39,268 bases of DNA from Pseudoruminococcus_B sp937901805 (GCA_963560245.1 CAUWNS010000016.1:1-39268), one strand, 5' to 3'; positions 29,339-37,863 are shown, counted from the first letter of the stretch. A program made the numbers and translations. The notes: generated by a model from the sequence alone, not told the origin.

Positions 29339-29402
29339 CCAATCGCTGTTTTCTGTACAACAGTATCCGTGGATATGTGGAAACAATCGGAGGAGAAGCA
29401 CT

Positions 29403-30503
29403 ATGGAAAAAATAAATCTAGCCGTACTGCCCGGGGATAATCCGGGACGTGAAATGACCTGTTATGCCGTGCAGATTCTGGAATATATTCTGCAAAGCTG
29501 TCAGCTGGAGTATGACATCCGGTATGGGGAAATCGGAGCTTCTGCCTTTGAAAATACCGGTTCCCCTCTTCCTGGGAAAACGGTGGAAATCTGCCGCACC
29601 TCCCGCGCCGCCCTGGTCGGATTTGTTGGTTCCCACCGAAATTATGCTGATCTTCCCTTTAACATGCGCCCGGAAGCAGGACTCTTTAACCTGCGCAAAA
29701 AGCTCGGGATTTTTGCCAATATCAAGCGCGTCAAGGTAGAGCCTCAGGTTTTTGATCTCTCCCCGCTGAAGATGGATATTTTACAGCGCGGAATTGACAT
29801 CGCCATTGTCCGTGAGCTGACAGGAGGCATCTATTACGGAAAAAAGGGTCGCTGTGAAGTCGATGGGGAACCGGCCGCCTACGACCAGGAGATCTACACA
29901 GAGTTTGAAATCGAACGCGTTATCCGCAAAGCCTTTTCTCTCGCACAGACAAGAAGAAAATCTGTGGTCTGTGCAGATAAGGCAAACTTACTGGAAACCT
30001 CACAATTATGGCGGAAAGTCGGCGAAAGAGTGGCTCGGGAATTCCCGGACACCGCCTTTTCCTGCATGTACATTGACGATCTATCCGCAGACATCATCCG
30101 GCACCCATACCGCTATGACGTCATTGTCGCCAACAACATGTTCGGGGATATCCTTTCGGATGAAATCTCTGCTTTTTCCGGCGCAAAATCCCTGATCCCA
30201 ACAGCAAGTTTTGGACAGGGGAATTTTGGAATCTACTCCCCAGTCGCCGCCTCCTTTATTGACGGCACCACAAGAACCAGCGCCACTATGGCTTCCTCTA
30301 TCCTAGCAGTAGCCCTGATGCTGCGTTTTTCCCTCTCCATGCCGCAGCAGGCAGGAATGCTGGAACAGGCTGTGTACCAAACTCTGGAAACCATGCGCAC
30401 ACAGGAAATTGCCTCCCAGGATCGGGAAACAGTCAGTGATGAAATTCTGTTCCACACCATTTTTGATGCCTTGAAAGCAACGATAGACAGGCACAATTTT
30501 TAA
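29403..30503 (+). CDS. LeuB-like isopropylmalate/isocitrate dehydrogenase family protein with altered cofactor loop
   Basis: 366 residues. Substrate-side residues are kept: RPEAGLFNLRKKLGIFAN, IVRELTGGIYYG (Arg137, Tyr145), ADKANLL (Lys193), Asp225 and FGDILSDE (Asp249, Asp253). The family N-terminal PGDGIGPE is here PGDNPGRE. The stretch that binds NAD in LeuB (E-P-V-H-G-S-A-P-D-I-A-G-K) is replaced by IYSPVAASFIDGTTRTSAT (277-295). leuA, leuC and leuD are absent nearby. So the fold is kept but NAD use is doubtful. GGAGGAG precedes ATG 29403. It could use another cofactor, or be a binding or non-dehydrogenase relative. Confidence 0.9.
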   Translation: MEKINLAVLPGDNPGREMTCYAVQILEYILQSCQLEYDIRYGEIGASAFENTGSPLPGKTVEICRTSRAALVGFVGSHRNYADLPFNMRPEAGLFNLRKKLGIFANIKRVKVEPQVFDLSPLKMDILQRGIDIAIVRELTGGIYYGKKGRCEVDGEPAAYDQEIYTEFEIERVIRKAFSLAQTRRKSVVCADKANLLETSQLWRKVGERVAREFPDTAFSCMYIDDLSADIIRHPYRYDVIVANNMFGDILSDEISAFSGAKSLIPTASFGQGNFGIYSPVAASFIDGTTRTSATMASSILAVALMLRFSLSMPQQAGMLEQAVYQTLETMRTQEIASQDRETVSDEILFHTIFDALKATIDRHNF

Positions 30504-30588
30504 GGAAGAAACTTGTATGCGGGGTCCCCCCGCTTTTCTGAGAATCAATCTGGACAAGCGATCCAACAAGAAGGGAGCGCATTGGTAT

Positions 30589-31497
30589 ATGCATTTTCTT
30601 CACCGAAAAATCAAATTGGATGCACGAAGGGCGCTGAGTGGGAATTGGGGTAAAGCAGTTGCCTCTACCATGCTGCTCGGCAGTATCTGTGCCTTCTTTT
30701 ATCTGCTTGGAAAATTTTTTATGAAAGTGCTGGAGAGTACAGACACAATTGATTTACTCCATGTCAGCGCAGAACTGCGTTCCGGCAGTTATTTATCTGA
30801 AATCCTTGCATTATTCTTAATCCTATTTGAAATTACAGCGATTTTTCTTATTATAGCTCCAATTTTTTTGGGAATCCTTCGATGGTATTCCCGTACAGTC
30901 CTCTATGGAGGAGAAGAAATCACCGCAATTTTCTATTATTTTTCCAAGCCAAAGCTATTTTTTAATAGTTTGCTTCTCATCCTGAATCTGGTATGCAGAT
31001 TGGTATTCTGGGGGCTTATCTGCCTGATACCGGGCGGTCTGGTCACCGGAATCCCTCTTTATATCATCTCCTTAAATCCACAGGGGCAGCATATCCTGTT
31101 CTCGAAAGTCTGTGTCTTTGCGGGGATTGCCTTAATACTGGCCGGGATGATCTTATTTTTCCTGATTGCAACCCGCTACAGCCTCGCCTGTTACCTCATG
31201 GCAGACAATGATTCCCTTTCCCCGACACGCTGTATCCGGTTATCCGACCAGTATACCTTAAAGTGCCGCGGGGAAATATTCCGATTTCTCTTCTCTTTTC
31301 TTCCGTTATGGCTGCTCTGTATTTTTTTGTTTCCCACTTTCTTTATTCTCCCCTATTTCCTGATGGCTTTTTCCATCTATGCCCGATATTTGATAGAACA
31401 AAATGAAAAGCAAGAGGACAAATGTGGATTCACCGAAAAACCATGTGAACCAAAAGAAGAACAACCGGCGGATTTCCCCTTTTATCCGGAAACATAA
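30589..31497 (+). CDS. DUF975 family membrane protein
   Basis: 302-residue integral membrane protein. KLDARRALSGNWGKAVASTMLL at the start is the family mark. About five or six membrane segments follow, with YSLACYLMADNDSLSPTRCIRLS in the second half, another DUF975 signature. The C-terminal 45 residues are polar and charged (EQNEKQEDKCGFTEKPC). ATG 30589 has AAGGGAG eleven bases upstream, better than the in-frame start at 30517. Function unknown; some relatives are linked to protein secretion or stress. Followed by a strong terminator. Confidence 0.85.
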   Translation: MHFLHRKIKLDARRALSGNWGKAVASTMLLGSICAFFYLLGKFFMKVLESTDTIDLLHVSAELRSGSYLSEILALFLILFEITAIFLIIAPIFLGILRWYSRTVLYGGEEITAIFYYFSKPKLFFNSLLLILNLVCRLVFWGLICLIPGGLVTGIPLYIISLNPQGQHILFSKVCVFAGIALILAGMILFFLIATRYSLACYLMADNDSLSPTRCIRLSDQYTLKCRGEIFRFLFSFLPLWLLCIFLFPTFFILPYFLMAFSIYARYLIEQNEKQEDKCGFTEKPCEPKEEQPADFPFYPET

Positions 31498-31533
31498 AAA
31501 TACCGCAGGAAACCGGTTTCCTGCGGTATTTTT
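31496..31533. terminator. Bidirectional intrinsic terminator
   Basis: Perfect 38-bp palindrome AAAAATACCGCAGGAAACC / GGTTTCCTGCGGTATTTTT. It ends the DUF975 gene from the left and nadA from the right. Confidence 0.95.
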
Positions 31534-31553
31534 CTCTGTTTGGAGAGAAAACC

Positions 31554-32465
31554 CTATTTTCCAAGGCGGATCATTTCGTCAATCGCATGTTTTGCCTTTG
31601 TACGGATCTCTTCACCAATAGTGATTTCACAGCCGCTAAGACCCTGCATGGCACGGTAGACATCCACCAGATTGGTAATGCGCATATCCTGACAGATCAG
31701 GCACTTGCTTAAAGGAACAAACTGACGATCCGGGAATTCCAGCGCCAAAGTATCGGCAATGGATTTTTCTGTCCCAATCAGAATATTTTCCGAAGAACTT
31801 CTGGCATAGGAAAGGATCCCTGCTGTGGAACCGGCATAATCCGCATGCCTTACCACTTCCGGTTTACATTCCGGATGTACCAGAAGCTTATAACCTGGAT
31901 AACGGCGCTTCATTTCAAGGACTTCCTGTTCGGTCACCTGATTATGTACCGGGCAGCACCCATCCCAAGTAATAATGGTCTTTTCCGGACAGTTTGCACG
32001 GACAAAGGAACCGAGATTTTGATCCGGGATAAACAGGATCTCCTCTGCATCCATCCTGCTAACAATTTGGACGGCACTGGAAGAGGTAACGCAGACATCA
32101 CTGACTGCCTTGAGCTCTGTAGTAGTGTTGACATAGGCCACCACCTTGCACTGCGGGTGCTCGCGCTTATAAGCAGCAACGTCCCGCGGATTAATCATTT
32201 CCGCCATAGGACAAGTCGCATTTTCCACCGGAAGAATCACCGTTTTTTCCGGAGAAAGGGTTTTGACTGTCTCCGCCATAAAACGCACGCCGCACAAGAG
32301 CAGGGTTTTTTGGGACAAACTCTGTGCATCTGCACTGAGTTTAAAAGAATCTCCCTTTAAGTCTGCGATTTCCAGGATATCCGGGCTCTGGTAACTGTGT
32401 GCCAGAATAGCAATATCCTTTTCTTTTTTCAGCTGTATTATTTTTTCCTGGATGTCCGAAATCAT
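31554..32465 (-). CDS. nadA: Quinolinate synthase A
   Basis: Condenses iminoaspartate with dihydroxyacetone phosphate to quinolinate for NAD synthesis; needs a [4Fe-4S] cluster. 303 residues. ILAHSYQSPDI, LCGVRFMAETVK, ENATCPMAEM (Cys85), AYVNTTTELKA and WDGCCPVH (Cys170 or 171), then LVHPECKPEVV, GSTAGILSY and KCLICQDM (Cys255 or 258) are present. The three-cysteine pattern is complete. ATG 32465 (AGG before it) is preferred to longer in-frame starts. nadB and nadC are not next to it, so iminoaspartate must come from elsewhere. Confidence 0.96.
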   Translation of the reverse strand: MISDIQEKIIQLKKEKDIAILAHSYQSPDILEIADLKGDSFKLSADAQSLSQKTLLLCGVRFMAETVKTLSPEKTVILPVENATCPMAEMINPRDVAAYKREHPQCKVVAYVNTTTELKAVSDVCVTSSSAVQIVSRMDAEEILFIPDQNLGSFVRANCPEKTIITWDGCCPVHNQVTEQEVLEMKRRYPGYKLLVHPECKPEVVRHADYAGSTAGILSYARSSSENILIGTEKSIADTLALEFPDRQFVPLSKCLICQDMRITNLVDVYRAMQGLSGCEITIGEEIRTKAKHAIDEMIRLGK

Positions 32466-32495
32466 GATAAAACCTCGCATTCCTTGATGGGATGG

Positions 32496-32542
32496 TATAA
32501 ACTTGTTTTGTTTATTATATCGCGAATATGCCAAAACCACAA
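32496..32542 (-). promoter_or_regulatory. Promoter of nadA with downstream inverted repeat
   Basis: TTGTGG (32542-32537), 17-bp spacer, TATAAT (32519-32514). ATAAAC-TTGTTTT-GTTTAT (32497-32515) begins at the -10 and covers the start site. It could be an operator, but it does not match the NiaR or NrtR sites I know. Confidence 0.6.
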
Positions 32543-32625
32543 CTACCTTACATAAAATCTCTGATTTTCCTTTTGACAGCCTGAAAAACTGGTGAGAAAT
32601 CCTGTAAAAACCATCTATCTGAACA

Positions 32626-32654
32626 TTGCACGGTTCCTATGGGTATGTTATACT
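32626..32654 (+). promoter_or_regulatory. Promoter of the Rrf2 gene
   Basis: TTGCAC (32626-32631), 17-bp spacer, TATACT (32649-32654). It is divergent from nadA, with about 85 bp between the two -35 elements. Confidence 0.65.
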
Positions 32655-32690
32655 GTTTTTATATGAATTAAAAGCAAAGGAGGAGTTCCT

Positions 32691-33134
32691 GTGAAAATAT
32701 CGACCAAAAGCCGCTATGGCCTGCGTCTGCTAATTGATCTCGGCCTCCATAAGGATGATGGATATATCCCGCTGAAAACGATTGCCTCGCGTCAACAGAT
32801 TAGCGACAAATATCTGGAACAGATTATCAGTGCATTGAGCAAAGCCTCGATCGTCAAGAGCGTCCGCGGAGCACAGGGAGGATATATGCTGGCAAAAGAT
32901 GCAAAAGAGATCTCTGTCGGGGATATTCTGCGCACGCTGGAGGGCTCTTTCACACTGGTAGAATGCGCCCAGTCCTATGAGCTATGCTCCCGTTCCGCAG
33001 AATGCGCCGCTCATTCCGTCTGGTACCGGATGCAGCGCGCCCTGGAACAGGTTGCCGACGAAACCTCTCTGGAAGAATTAATTGAAGAATCCATGCAAAA
33101 CGGCGGAACCCCGATTGTTTGCGAACAAAAATAG
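32691..33134 (+). CDS. Rrf2 family regulator with three cysteines (IscR/CymR type)
   Basis: 147 residues, GTG start behind GGAGGAG. MKISTKSRYGLRLLIDLGLH and VKSVRGAQGGYMLAKDAKEISVGDILRTLEG are the winged-helix family sequence. Cys92, Cys99 and Cys105 lie in VECAQSYELCSRSAEC, close to the IscR cluster ligands (Cys92, Cys98, Cys104). It is therefore probably an Fe-S or redox sensor. CymR-type regulators lack these three. It lies divergent from nadA, whose product is an Fe-S enzyme, but no isc/suf genes are seen. Could autoregulate its own promoter. Confidence 0.93.
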   Translation: MKISTKSRYGLRLLIDLGLHKDDGYIPLKTIASRQQISDKYLEQIISALSKASIVKSVRGAQGGYMLAKDAKEISVGDILRTLEGSFTLVECAQSYELCSRSAECAAHSVWYRMQRALEQVADETSLEELIEESMQNGGTPIVCEQK

Positions 33135-33180
33135 AGAAAGCGCCTTTTCCAGTCAATGAAAAGGTGCGCGCTCTATTTTA
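33131..33180 (+). terminator. Probable terminator after the Rrf2 gene
   Basis: Imperfect stem AGAG..AGCGCCTTTTC / GAAAAGGTGCGCGCTCT followed by ATTTTAG. Bulges make it moderate. No gene or RNA seen in 33181-33334. Confidence 0.6.
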
Positions 33181-33334
33181 GAATTCCGTTCCCGGCAGCT
33201 ATCCCGGTTCCTGTGAAAAACACCATACCGATTTCCTCTGTAATTTCCGTCTGCTATTGTTTCGCAGTGGAAACCCTCTATGAAAATCCCCAAAAAAGTG
33301 CCTAAAAAAGTCGAATTCTTTCACTGGGTGCCGG

Positions 33335-33363
33335 TTGTTTTATGAACTTCCTTATGATAGAAT
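33335..33363 (+). promoter_or_regulatory. Promoter of the PRPP synthetase-like gene
   Basis: TTGTTT (33335-33340), 17-bp spacer, TAGAAT (33358-33363), 54 bp before the start codon. Confidence 0.5.
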
Positions 33364-33416
33364 ATAAATAATTTATGAAATCATGCCGTTTTTTGTCATG
33401 AAAAAGGAGATTTGCG

Positions 33417-34547
33417 ATGTATAACGAGGATAACAGCAAGCAGTATGTAGGAGACCTTGGGATTATTTGCATGCCCGGATGTGAACCATTCGTGGAAAGC
33501 GTGCAGCACTACATTCAGGGATGGAGAAAATGCGACAGCAAACTTGTATTGGATGCATCCGTTATCCGCTTTGCGACTGGCGAGGCAAAAGGTTTTATTC
33601 GGGAATCTGTCCGCGGCAAAGATATTTTTATCATCACGGACATGTTTAACTACAGCGTCACCTATAAAATGTATGGACAGGATGTCCCCATGAGTCCGGA
33701 TAACCATTATCAGGATTTGATCCGGATTATCTCCGCCATTGCAGGCAAAGCAAAGAGAATCACCGTAATTATGCCAATGCTGTATGAAGGCAGGCAGCAC
33801 AAGCGTTCTTCTAGGGAGTCCCTTGACTGTGCGATTATGCTGCAGGAACTCGTCCATATGGGCGTATCCAACCTGATTACTTTTGACGCGCATGATCCCC
33901 GTGTCGTCAATGCAATCCCGCTGAGTGGATTCGATAACATCCACCCTACTTATCAGATGATTAAGGCCCTGGTGAAAAATATCCCGGATATCAGCATTGA
34001 AGACAAAGACCTTGCCATTATCTCTCCGGATGAGGGCGGCGTCGGCAGATGTCTGTATTATTCCTCTGTTCTGGGCGTCAATGTCGGAATGTTCTATAAG
34101 AGAAGAAATTATGCGGTCGTCATTGACGGCAGAAACCCGATTGAAGCGCACGAATACTTGGGCGCCAGCATTGTCGGCAAAGATATTATTGTCGTAGACG
34201 ATATGATCTCCTCTGGAGAATCCCTGCTGGATATCTGTGCATCCCTGAAAAAGCAAGGGGCAAGGAGAATTTTTGCGTTTATCTCTTTCGGTTTGTTCTG
34301 CAACGGACTTGAAGTTTTTGACAAAGCCTATGAAGATGGTTCTTTTGACAAAATCTTTACAACGAATCTCATTTACCGCTCCCCGGAACTTCTTTCCAGG
34401 AAATGGTACTGCGAAGTCGATATGTCCAAATATGTAGCCTACATTATCGAGGAACTCAATCGCGACCAGTCTATCAGCAGCTTGATCGACCCTTTTACAA
34501 AGATTAAAACCCTGCTGGAAGATTTTAGAGCGTCTAAAAAGAAGTAA
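33417..34547 (+). CDS. Ribose-phosphate pyrophosphokinase (long, divergent form)
   Basis: Makes PRPP from ribose 5-phosphate and ATP. 376 residues, about 60 longer than classical Prs. The PRPP-binding motif is VVDDMISSGES (259-269). The phosphate loop is PMLYEGRQHKRSSRES (120-134). TFDAHDPRVVNAIP replaces the usual D-L-H-A-x-Q-I-Q-G-F, and the acidic pocket SPDEGGVGR is kept. Extra residues are at both ends, with a basic FRASKKK tail. Such long forms occur in Clostridia beside a normal Prs; I cannot see whether a second copy exists. AAAAAGGAG before ATG. Single gene, strong terminator after it. Confidence 0.9.
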   Translation: MYNEDNSKQYVGDLGIICMPGCEPFVESVQHYIQGWRKCDSKLVLDASVIRFATGEAKGFIRESVRGKDIFIITDMFNYSVTYKMYGQDVPMSPDNHYQDLIRIISAIAGKAKRITVIMPMLYEGRQHKRSSRESLDCAIMLQELVHMGVSNLITFDAHDPRVVNAIPLSGFDNIHPTYQMIKALVKNIPDISIEDKDLAIISPDEGGVGRCLYYSSVLGVNVGMFYKRRNYAVVIDGRNPIEAHEYLGASIVGKDIIVVDDMISSGESLLDICASLKKQGARRIFAFISFGLFCNGLEVFDKAYEDGSFDKIFTTNLIYRSPELLSRKWYCEVDMSKYVAYIIEELNRDQSISSLIDPFTKIKTLLEDFRASKKK

Positions 34548-34606
34548 TCGCATGGTATAGCGTTGCGGCAATCTCCGCTTACCGCAAAAAAGCCTAAATA
34601 AAAAAC

Positions 34607-34649
34607 AAACCGGTACGATCCTTTTGTTTTCAGGATCGTACCGGTTTTT
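34607..34649. terminator. Bidirectional intrinsic terminator
   Basis: AAACCGGTACGATCC / GGATCGTACCGGTTT (15 bp, 11-nt loop) flanked by A/T runs on both sides; ends prs-like and DUF362 genes. Confidence 0.95.
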
Positions 34650-34669
34650 CTTCAGAGAAATGAGATTCC

Positions 34670-35779
34670 TTATCGAATCGTAATCAGTTCATATTGATCG
34701 GTACCAAGACCAATTTTTACTCCATGTTCAATCGCAGATTTCCAGTTTGTATCAGGATGGGTATCGGTAAAATGATCATGATGGGTATGGGGCTGCTCCC
34801 CAAGCTTACTGTTGGAAATGATCTCCTGACGATTACAGAGATCCACACAAGCCTGATCCAAAGCCACTGGGTCAAAGGAAGCGAGCATACCGACATCCGG
34901 GATAATGGGGGCGTCGTTTTCTGCATGGCAGTCACAGAAAGGAGAAACATCCACAATCAGGCTGATATGGAACTGGGGGCGATCTTTGACAACAGCCAAA
35001 GTATATTCCGCAATTTTTCGGTTGAGAACATCATTCGCCTCATCCCAGCCAGCCTGTACGGCGTCCACCGGGCAGGCGCCAATACAGCGTCCGCACCCAA
35101 CGCATTTGTTATGATCAATGCTTGCTTTGCGGTTTTCATCAAAAGAGATGGCGTCATGCGCGCAATTTTTCCGGCAAGAGCCGCATCCAATACAATTTTC
35201 CTGATTTACCACCGGTTTTCCAGCGCTGTGCATCTCCATTTTTCCTGCGCGTGAACCGCAGCCCATTCCGATATTTTTTAGTGTACCACCAAACCCGGTG
35301 GACTCATGACCTTTAAAATGGGTCAGGGAGATAAAGACATCTGCATCCATTACAGCATGGCCGATCTTGGCCTCTTTGATATATTCGCCGTCAATGGGGA
35401 CGAGGGTTTCATCTGTTCCTTTTAATCCGTCTCCAATCAAAATCTGGCATCCGGTAGTAAATGGATTATACCCGTTTTCATAAGCGGCGTCCAGATGATC
35501 CAGAGCGTTTTTCCGGCGGCCGACATACAGGGTATTGCAGTCTGTCAAAAACGGCTTGCCTCCGAGTTCCTTAACCACATCTGCCACTGCCTTTGCGTAG
35601 TTCGGCCGCAGATAGGAGAGGTTTCCAGGCTCACCGAAATGGATTTTGATAGCGGTATACTTATCTTTCATATCAATCTGCTCAATCCCGGCCGCTTTGA
35701 TTAACTTTTTCAGTTTTTGCAACAGGTTCTGATTGGGTGTTGCGCGGAAATCCGTAAAATACACTTTTGCTTTTTCCAT
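34670..35779 (-). CDS. DUF362 protein with two [4Fe-4S] clusters
   Basis: 369 residues. The N-terminal DUF362 domain has AIKIHFGEPGN, YLRPNYAKAVADVVKELG, FLTDCNTLYVGRRKN and HFKGHESTGFGGTLKNIGMG. A bacterial-type double ferredoxin insert (190-240) carries Cys196-Cys199-Cys202-Cys206 and Cys226-Cys229-Cys232-Cys236. A second part (255-369) ends with ALDQACVDLCNRQE and a His-rich HTHHDHFTDTHP stretch. The family is often near corrinoid or electron-transfer genes; its reaction is unknown. AGGAAG upstream; a promoter of its own lies 70-100 bases ahead. Confidence 0.92.
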   Translation of the reverse strand: MEKAKVYFTDFRATPNQNLLQKLKKLIKAAGIEQIDMKDKYTAIKIHFGEPGNLSYLRPNYAKAVADVVKELGGKPFLTDCNTLYVGRRKNALDHLDAAYENGYNPFTTGCQILIGDGLKGTDETLVPIDGEYIKEAKIGHAVMDADVFISLTHFKGHESTGFGGTLKNIGMGCGSRAGKMEMHSAGKPVVNQENCIGCGSCRKNCAHDAISFDENRKASIDHNKCVGCGRCIGACPVDAVQAGWDEANDVLNRKIAEYTLAVVKDRPQFHISLIVDVSPFCDCHAENDAPIIPDVGMLASFDPVALDQACVDLCNRQEIISNSKLGEQPHTHHDHFTDTHPDTNWKSAIEHGVKIGLGTDQYELITIR

Positions 35780-35851
35780 AACAATACTTCCTCACTTTCT
35801 GATGCCGGCCCGCTAAAACAGCGGGAAATACAAACTTTTCTGTCCAGTGGT

Positions 35852-35880
35852 ATTATACCATATCCAAAAGGGCAAGAAAA
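35852..35880 (-). promoter_or_regulatory. Promoter of the DUF362 gene
   Basis: TTTTCT (35880-35875), 17-bp spacer, TATAAT (35857-35852) with TGG before the -10. A CCCGCT/AGCGGG hairpin (35809-35825) lies in the leader. Confidence 0.6.
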
Positions 35881-35915
35881 GTATGGAACCTCGTTTCCAG
35901 GTACAAAAGACTTAT

Positions 35916-37163
35916 TTAAAGAGATTGCACCACATAATCCCGCACCTTATCAAGAAAGGCAATTTCCACATTTGCATCCAGCATCGTCCCGTCCTCTTCA
36001 TAAGATTCAGAGAAAATTTTCCCGTGAACGCGCAGTTCTCCCAACAGAGCAGAGTCTTTATATGGAATTTTCAATCGCACATGCACATATTTTTGCGGAA
36101 TGTATTTTTGAATGGAAGTGAGCAGGCGGTCAATCCCCTCCCCGGTCGCAGCAGAAATGGCAACGGTTTTATCATTGATACAAAACGGCGTCTTGCCAGC
36201 CAGATCGCATTTGTTCAAAACCGTGATCAGCGGCTTATCCCCCGCGCCAAGCTGATCAAGCAGGCTTGTAGTGACTTTGATTTTCTCATCAATGTCCTCA
36301 TCGGTGACGTCGCAGACATTGAGCAGCAGATCTGCATACATAGCCTCTTCCAGAGTGGATTGGAACGCCTCCACCAGGTGATGAGGAAGCCTGCGGATAA
36401 AACCAACCGTATCAATGAGCACAATCTCCTCTCCTCCCGGCAGGGTCAATGCCCTGGCCGTAGGATCCAGCGTGGCAAAGAGCTGATTTTCCGCATAAAT
36501 TTCAGACCCTGTCAACCGGTTCAGCAGGGTGGATTTTCCTGCATTGGTATAGCCGACAAGGGCAACCACTGTGACACTATCCTTTTTCCTGCGGTTATGG
36601 AGATTCATCCTGCGCTTTTTGAGTTCCTTCAATTGATCTTCCAGCGCACGGATTCTCCGGCGGATATGTCTCCGATCGCTTTCCAGCTTGGTTTCACCGG
36701 GGCCTCTGGTCCCAATCCCTCCGCCCAGGCGGGAAAGTGCAGTGCCCAGGCCGGCCAAACGGGGAAGAAGGTATTTCTGCTGGGCCAGCTCCACCTGCAG
36801 CCTTCCCTCATGTGTCCTGGCACGCATGGTGAAAATATCAAGAATCAACATCGTACGGTCAACAACGCGCACTCCAGTGATCTCCTCAATATTGCGCAGC
36901 TGTGTCGCTGTCAGCTCACAGTCAAAAATCAGCAAATCGCTCTCTGTATTTTGGCAGAAAAGTTCGATTTCCGCCAGCCTTCCTCCGCCAATGCAAGTGG
37001 CGCTGTCGTAACTCTCACGCCTCTGTATCACTCTTCCGGTTACCTCTGCGCCAGCAGTAGCGGCAAGTTCGGACAGTTCATCCAGGGAGGATTCAGCGTC
37101 ATATTCCCCCAAATCCACAGCAATCAGCACTGCGCGCTGCGGTTTTTTCTTATTTTCTATCAT
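35916..37163 (-). CDS. hflX: GTPase HflX
   Basis: Ribosome-binding GTPase that splits stalled or heat-damaged 70S ribosomes. 415 residues. N-terminal HflX domain with VVDRTMLILDIFTMRARTHEG, then GGIGTRGPGETKLE (148-161), the family signature. G motifs: GYTNAGKS (204-211), DTVGF (251-255), NKCD (317-320). AAAAGGAG before ATG 37163. No terminator before the DUF362 gene (136-nt gap), so partial co-transcription is possible. Confidence 0.97.
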   Translation of the reverse strand: MIENKKKPQRAVLIAVDLGEYDAESSLDELSELAATAGAEVTGRVIQRRESYDSATCIGGGRLAEIELFCQNTESDLLIFDCELTATQLRNIEEITGVRVVDRTMLILDIFTMRARTHEGRLQVELAQQKYLLPRLAGLGTALSRLGGGIGTRGPGETKLESDRRHIRRRIRALEDQLKELKKRRMNLHNRRKKDSVTVVALVGYTNAGKSTLLNRLTGSEIYAENQLFATLDPTARALTLPGGEEIVLIDTVGFIRRLPHHLVEAFQSTLEEAMYADLLLNVCDVTDEDIDEKIKVTTSLLDQLGAGDKPLITVLNKCDLAGKTPFCINDKTVAISAATGEGIDRLLTSIQKYIPQKYVHVRLKIPYKDSALLGELRVHGKIFSESYEEDGTMLDANVEIAFLDKVRDYVVQSL

Positions 37164-37198
37164 AAAGTTCTCCTTTTATATGAAAACAGGTTTTCTCT

Positions 37199-37227
37199 AT
37201 TGTACCCCATTTTACCGTTTCTGAAAA
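37199..37227 (-). promoter_or_regulatory. Promoter of hflX
   Basis: TTTTCA (37227-37222), 17-bp spacer, TACAAT (37204-37199), divergent from the YbaK promoter about 40 bp away. Confidence 0.6.
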
Positions 37228-37266
37228 GGGAATGCGGCATATTCCCTGTACCCGTATTTGAAAAAC

Positions 37267-37295
37267 TGGACGGCTGTTCAAAATCGTGGTATGAT
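37267..37295 (+). promoter_or_regulatory. Promoter of the YbaK-type gene
   Basis: TGGACG (37267-37272), 17-bp spacer, TATGAT (37290-37295). Confidence 0.5.
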
Positions 37296-37323
37296 ACTTG
37301 CCATCAAAAGGGGGAACATGCCC

Positions 37324-37809
37324 ATGTCTATCGAATCTGTCCGCGAATACTTCCGCCAATTTCAAATAGAAGACCGCATCCTGGAACTGGAAATGTCCAG
37401 CGCGACTGTCCCGCTTGCCGCAAAAGCACTGAGGTGTGAACAAAGCCGGATTGCCAAAACGCTTTCCTTTTATGCAGAAAACGGCTGCATTTTGCTGGTG
37501 GCCGCTGGAGACGCCAAAATCGACAACGCAAAATTCAAAGCCCAATTCCATCGGAAAGCAAAAATGCTGAGCCCGGAAGATGCACTGGCTATGACCGGAC
37601 ACGCAGTCGGAGGAGTTTGCCCCTTTGCAGTGAACACTGGCGTGGAAATCTATCTGGATGAATCGCTCAAACGGTTTTCCACTGTATTCCCGGCCTGCGG
37701 AAGCAGCAACAGCGCCATTGAATTGACTCTTCCTGAGTTGGAAAAATATTCTGGATACAAAGGCTATGTGGATATCTGCAAGGGCTGGCAGACTTCCCCA
37801 CAGCCCTGA
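37324..37809 (+). CDS. YbaK/EbsC family aminoacyl-tRNA deacylase
   Basis: 161-residue trans-editing deacylase of the ProX/YbaK fold, which clears wrongly charged tRNA. SSATVPLAAKALRCEQSRIAKTLSFY carries the catalytic Lys (AKTL). GHAVGGVCPFAV is the GxxxGG-P-F substrate loop, and VFPACGSSNSAIELT follows it. The start is set at ATG 37324, where AGGGGG is nine bases away; ATG 37318 is three away, and the in-frame start at 37258 lies upstream of the promoter. The target (Cys- or Ala-tRNA-Pro) cannot be read from sequence. It ends in a strong terminator. Confidence 0.93.
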   Translation: MSIESVREYFRQFQIEDRILELEMSSATVPLAAKALRCEQSRIAKTLSFYAENGCILLVAAGDAKIDNAKFKAQFHRKAKMLSPEDALAMTGHAVGGVCPFAVNTGVEIYLDESLKRFSTVFPACGSSNSAIELTLPELEKYSGYKGYVDICKGWQTSPQP

Positions 37810-37858
37810 AACAGAGAACTCGGCTTGATTATCCAATCCAGCCGAGTTCTCTGTTTTC
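37809..37858 (+). terminator. Intrinsic terminator of the YbaK-type gene
   Basis: AAACAGAGAACTCGGCT / AGCCGAGTTCTCTGTTT (17 bp, 14-nt loop), then TC. Confidence 0.93.
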
Positions 37859-37863
37859 ACGCC

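Noticed and set aside
33396..34571. A 391-codon minus-strand ORF opposite the PRPP synthetase gene
   Set aside because: It overlaps the whole real gene and shows no motif or start signal.
35847..37439. A 530-codon plus-strand ORF opposite hflX
   Set aside because: hflX carries every GTPase motif; the plus frame crosses two promoters and part of another gene.
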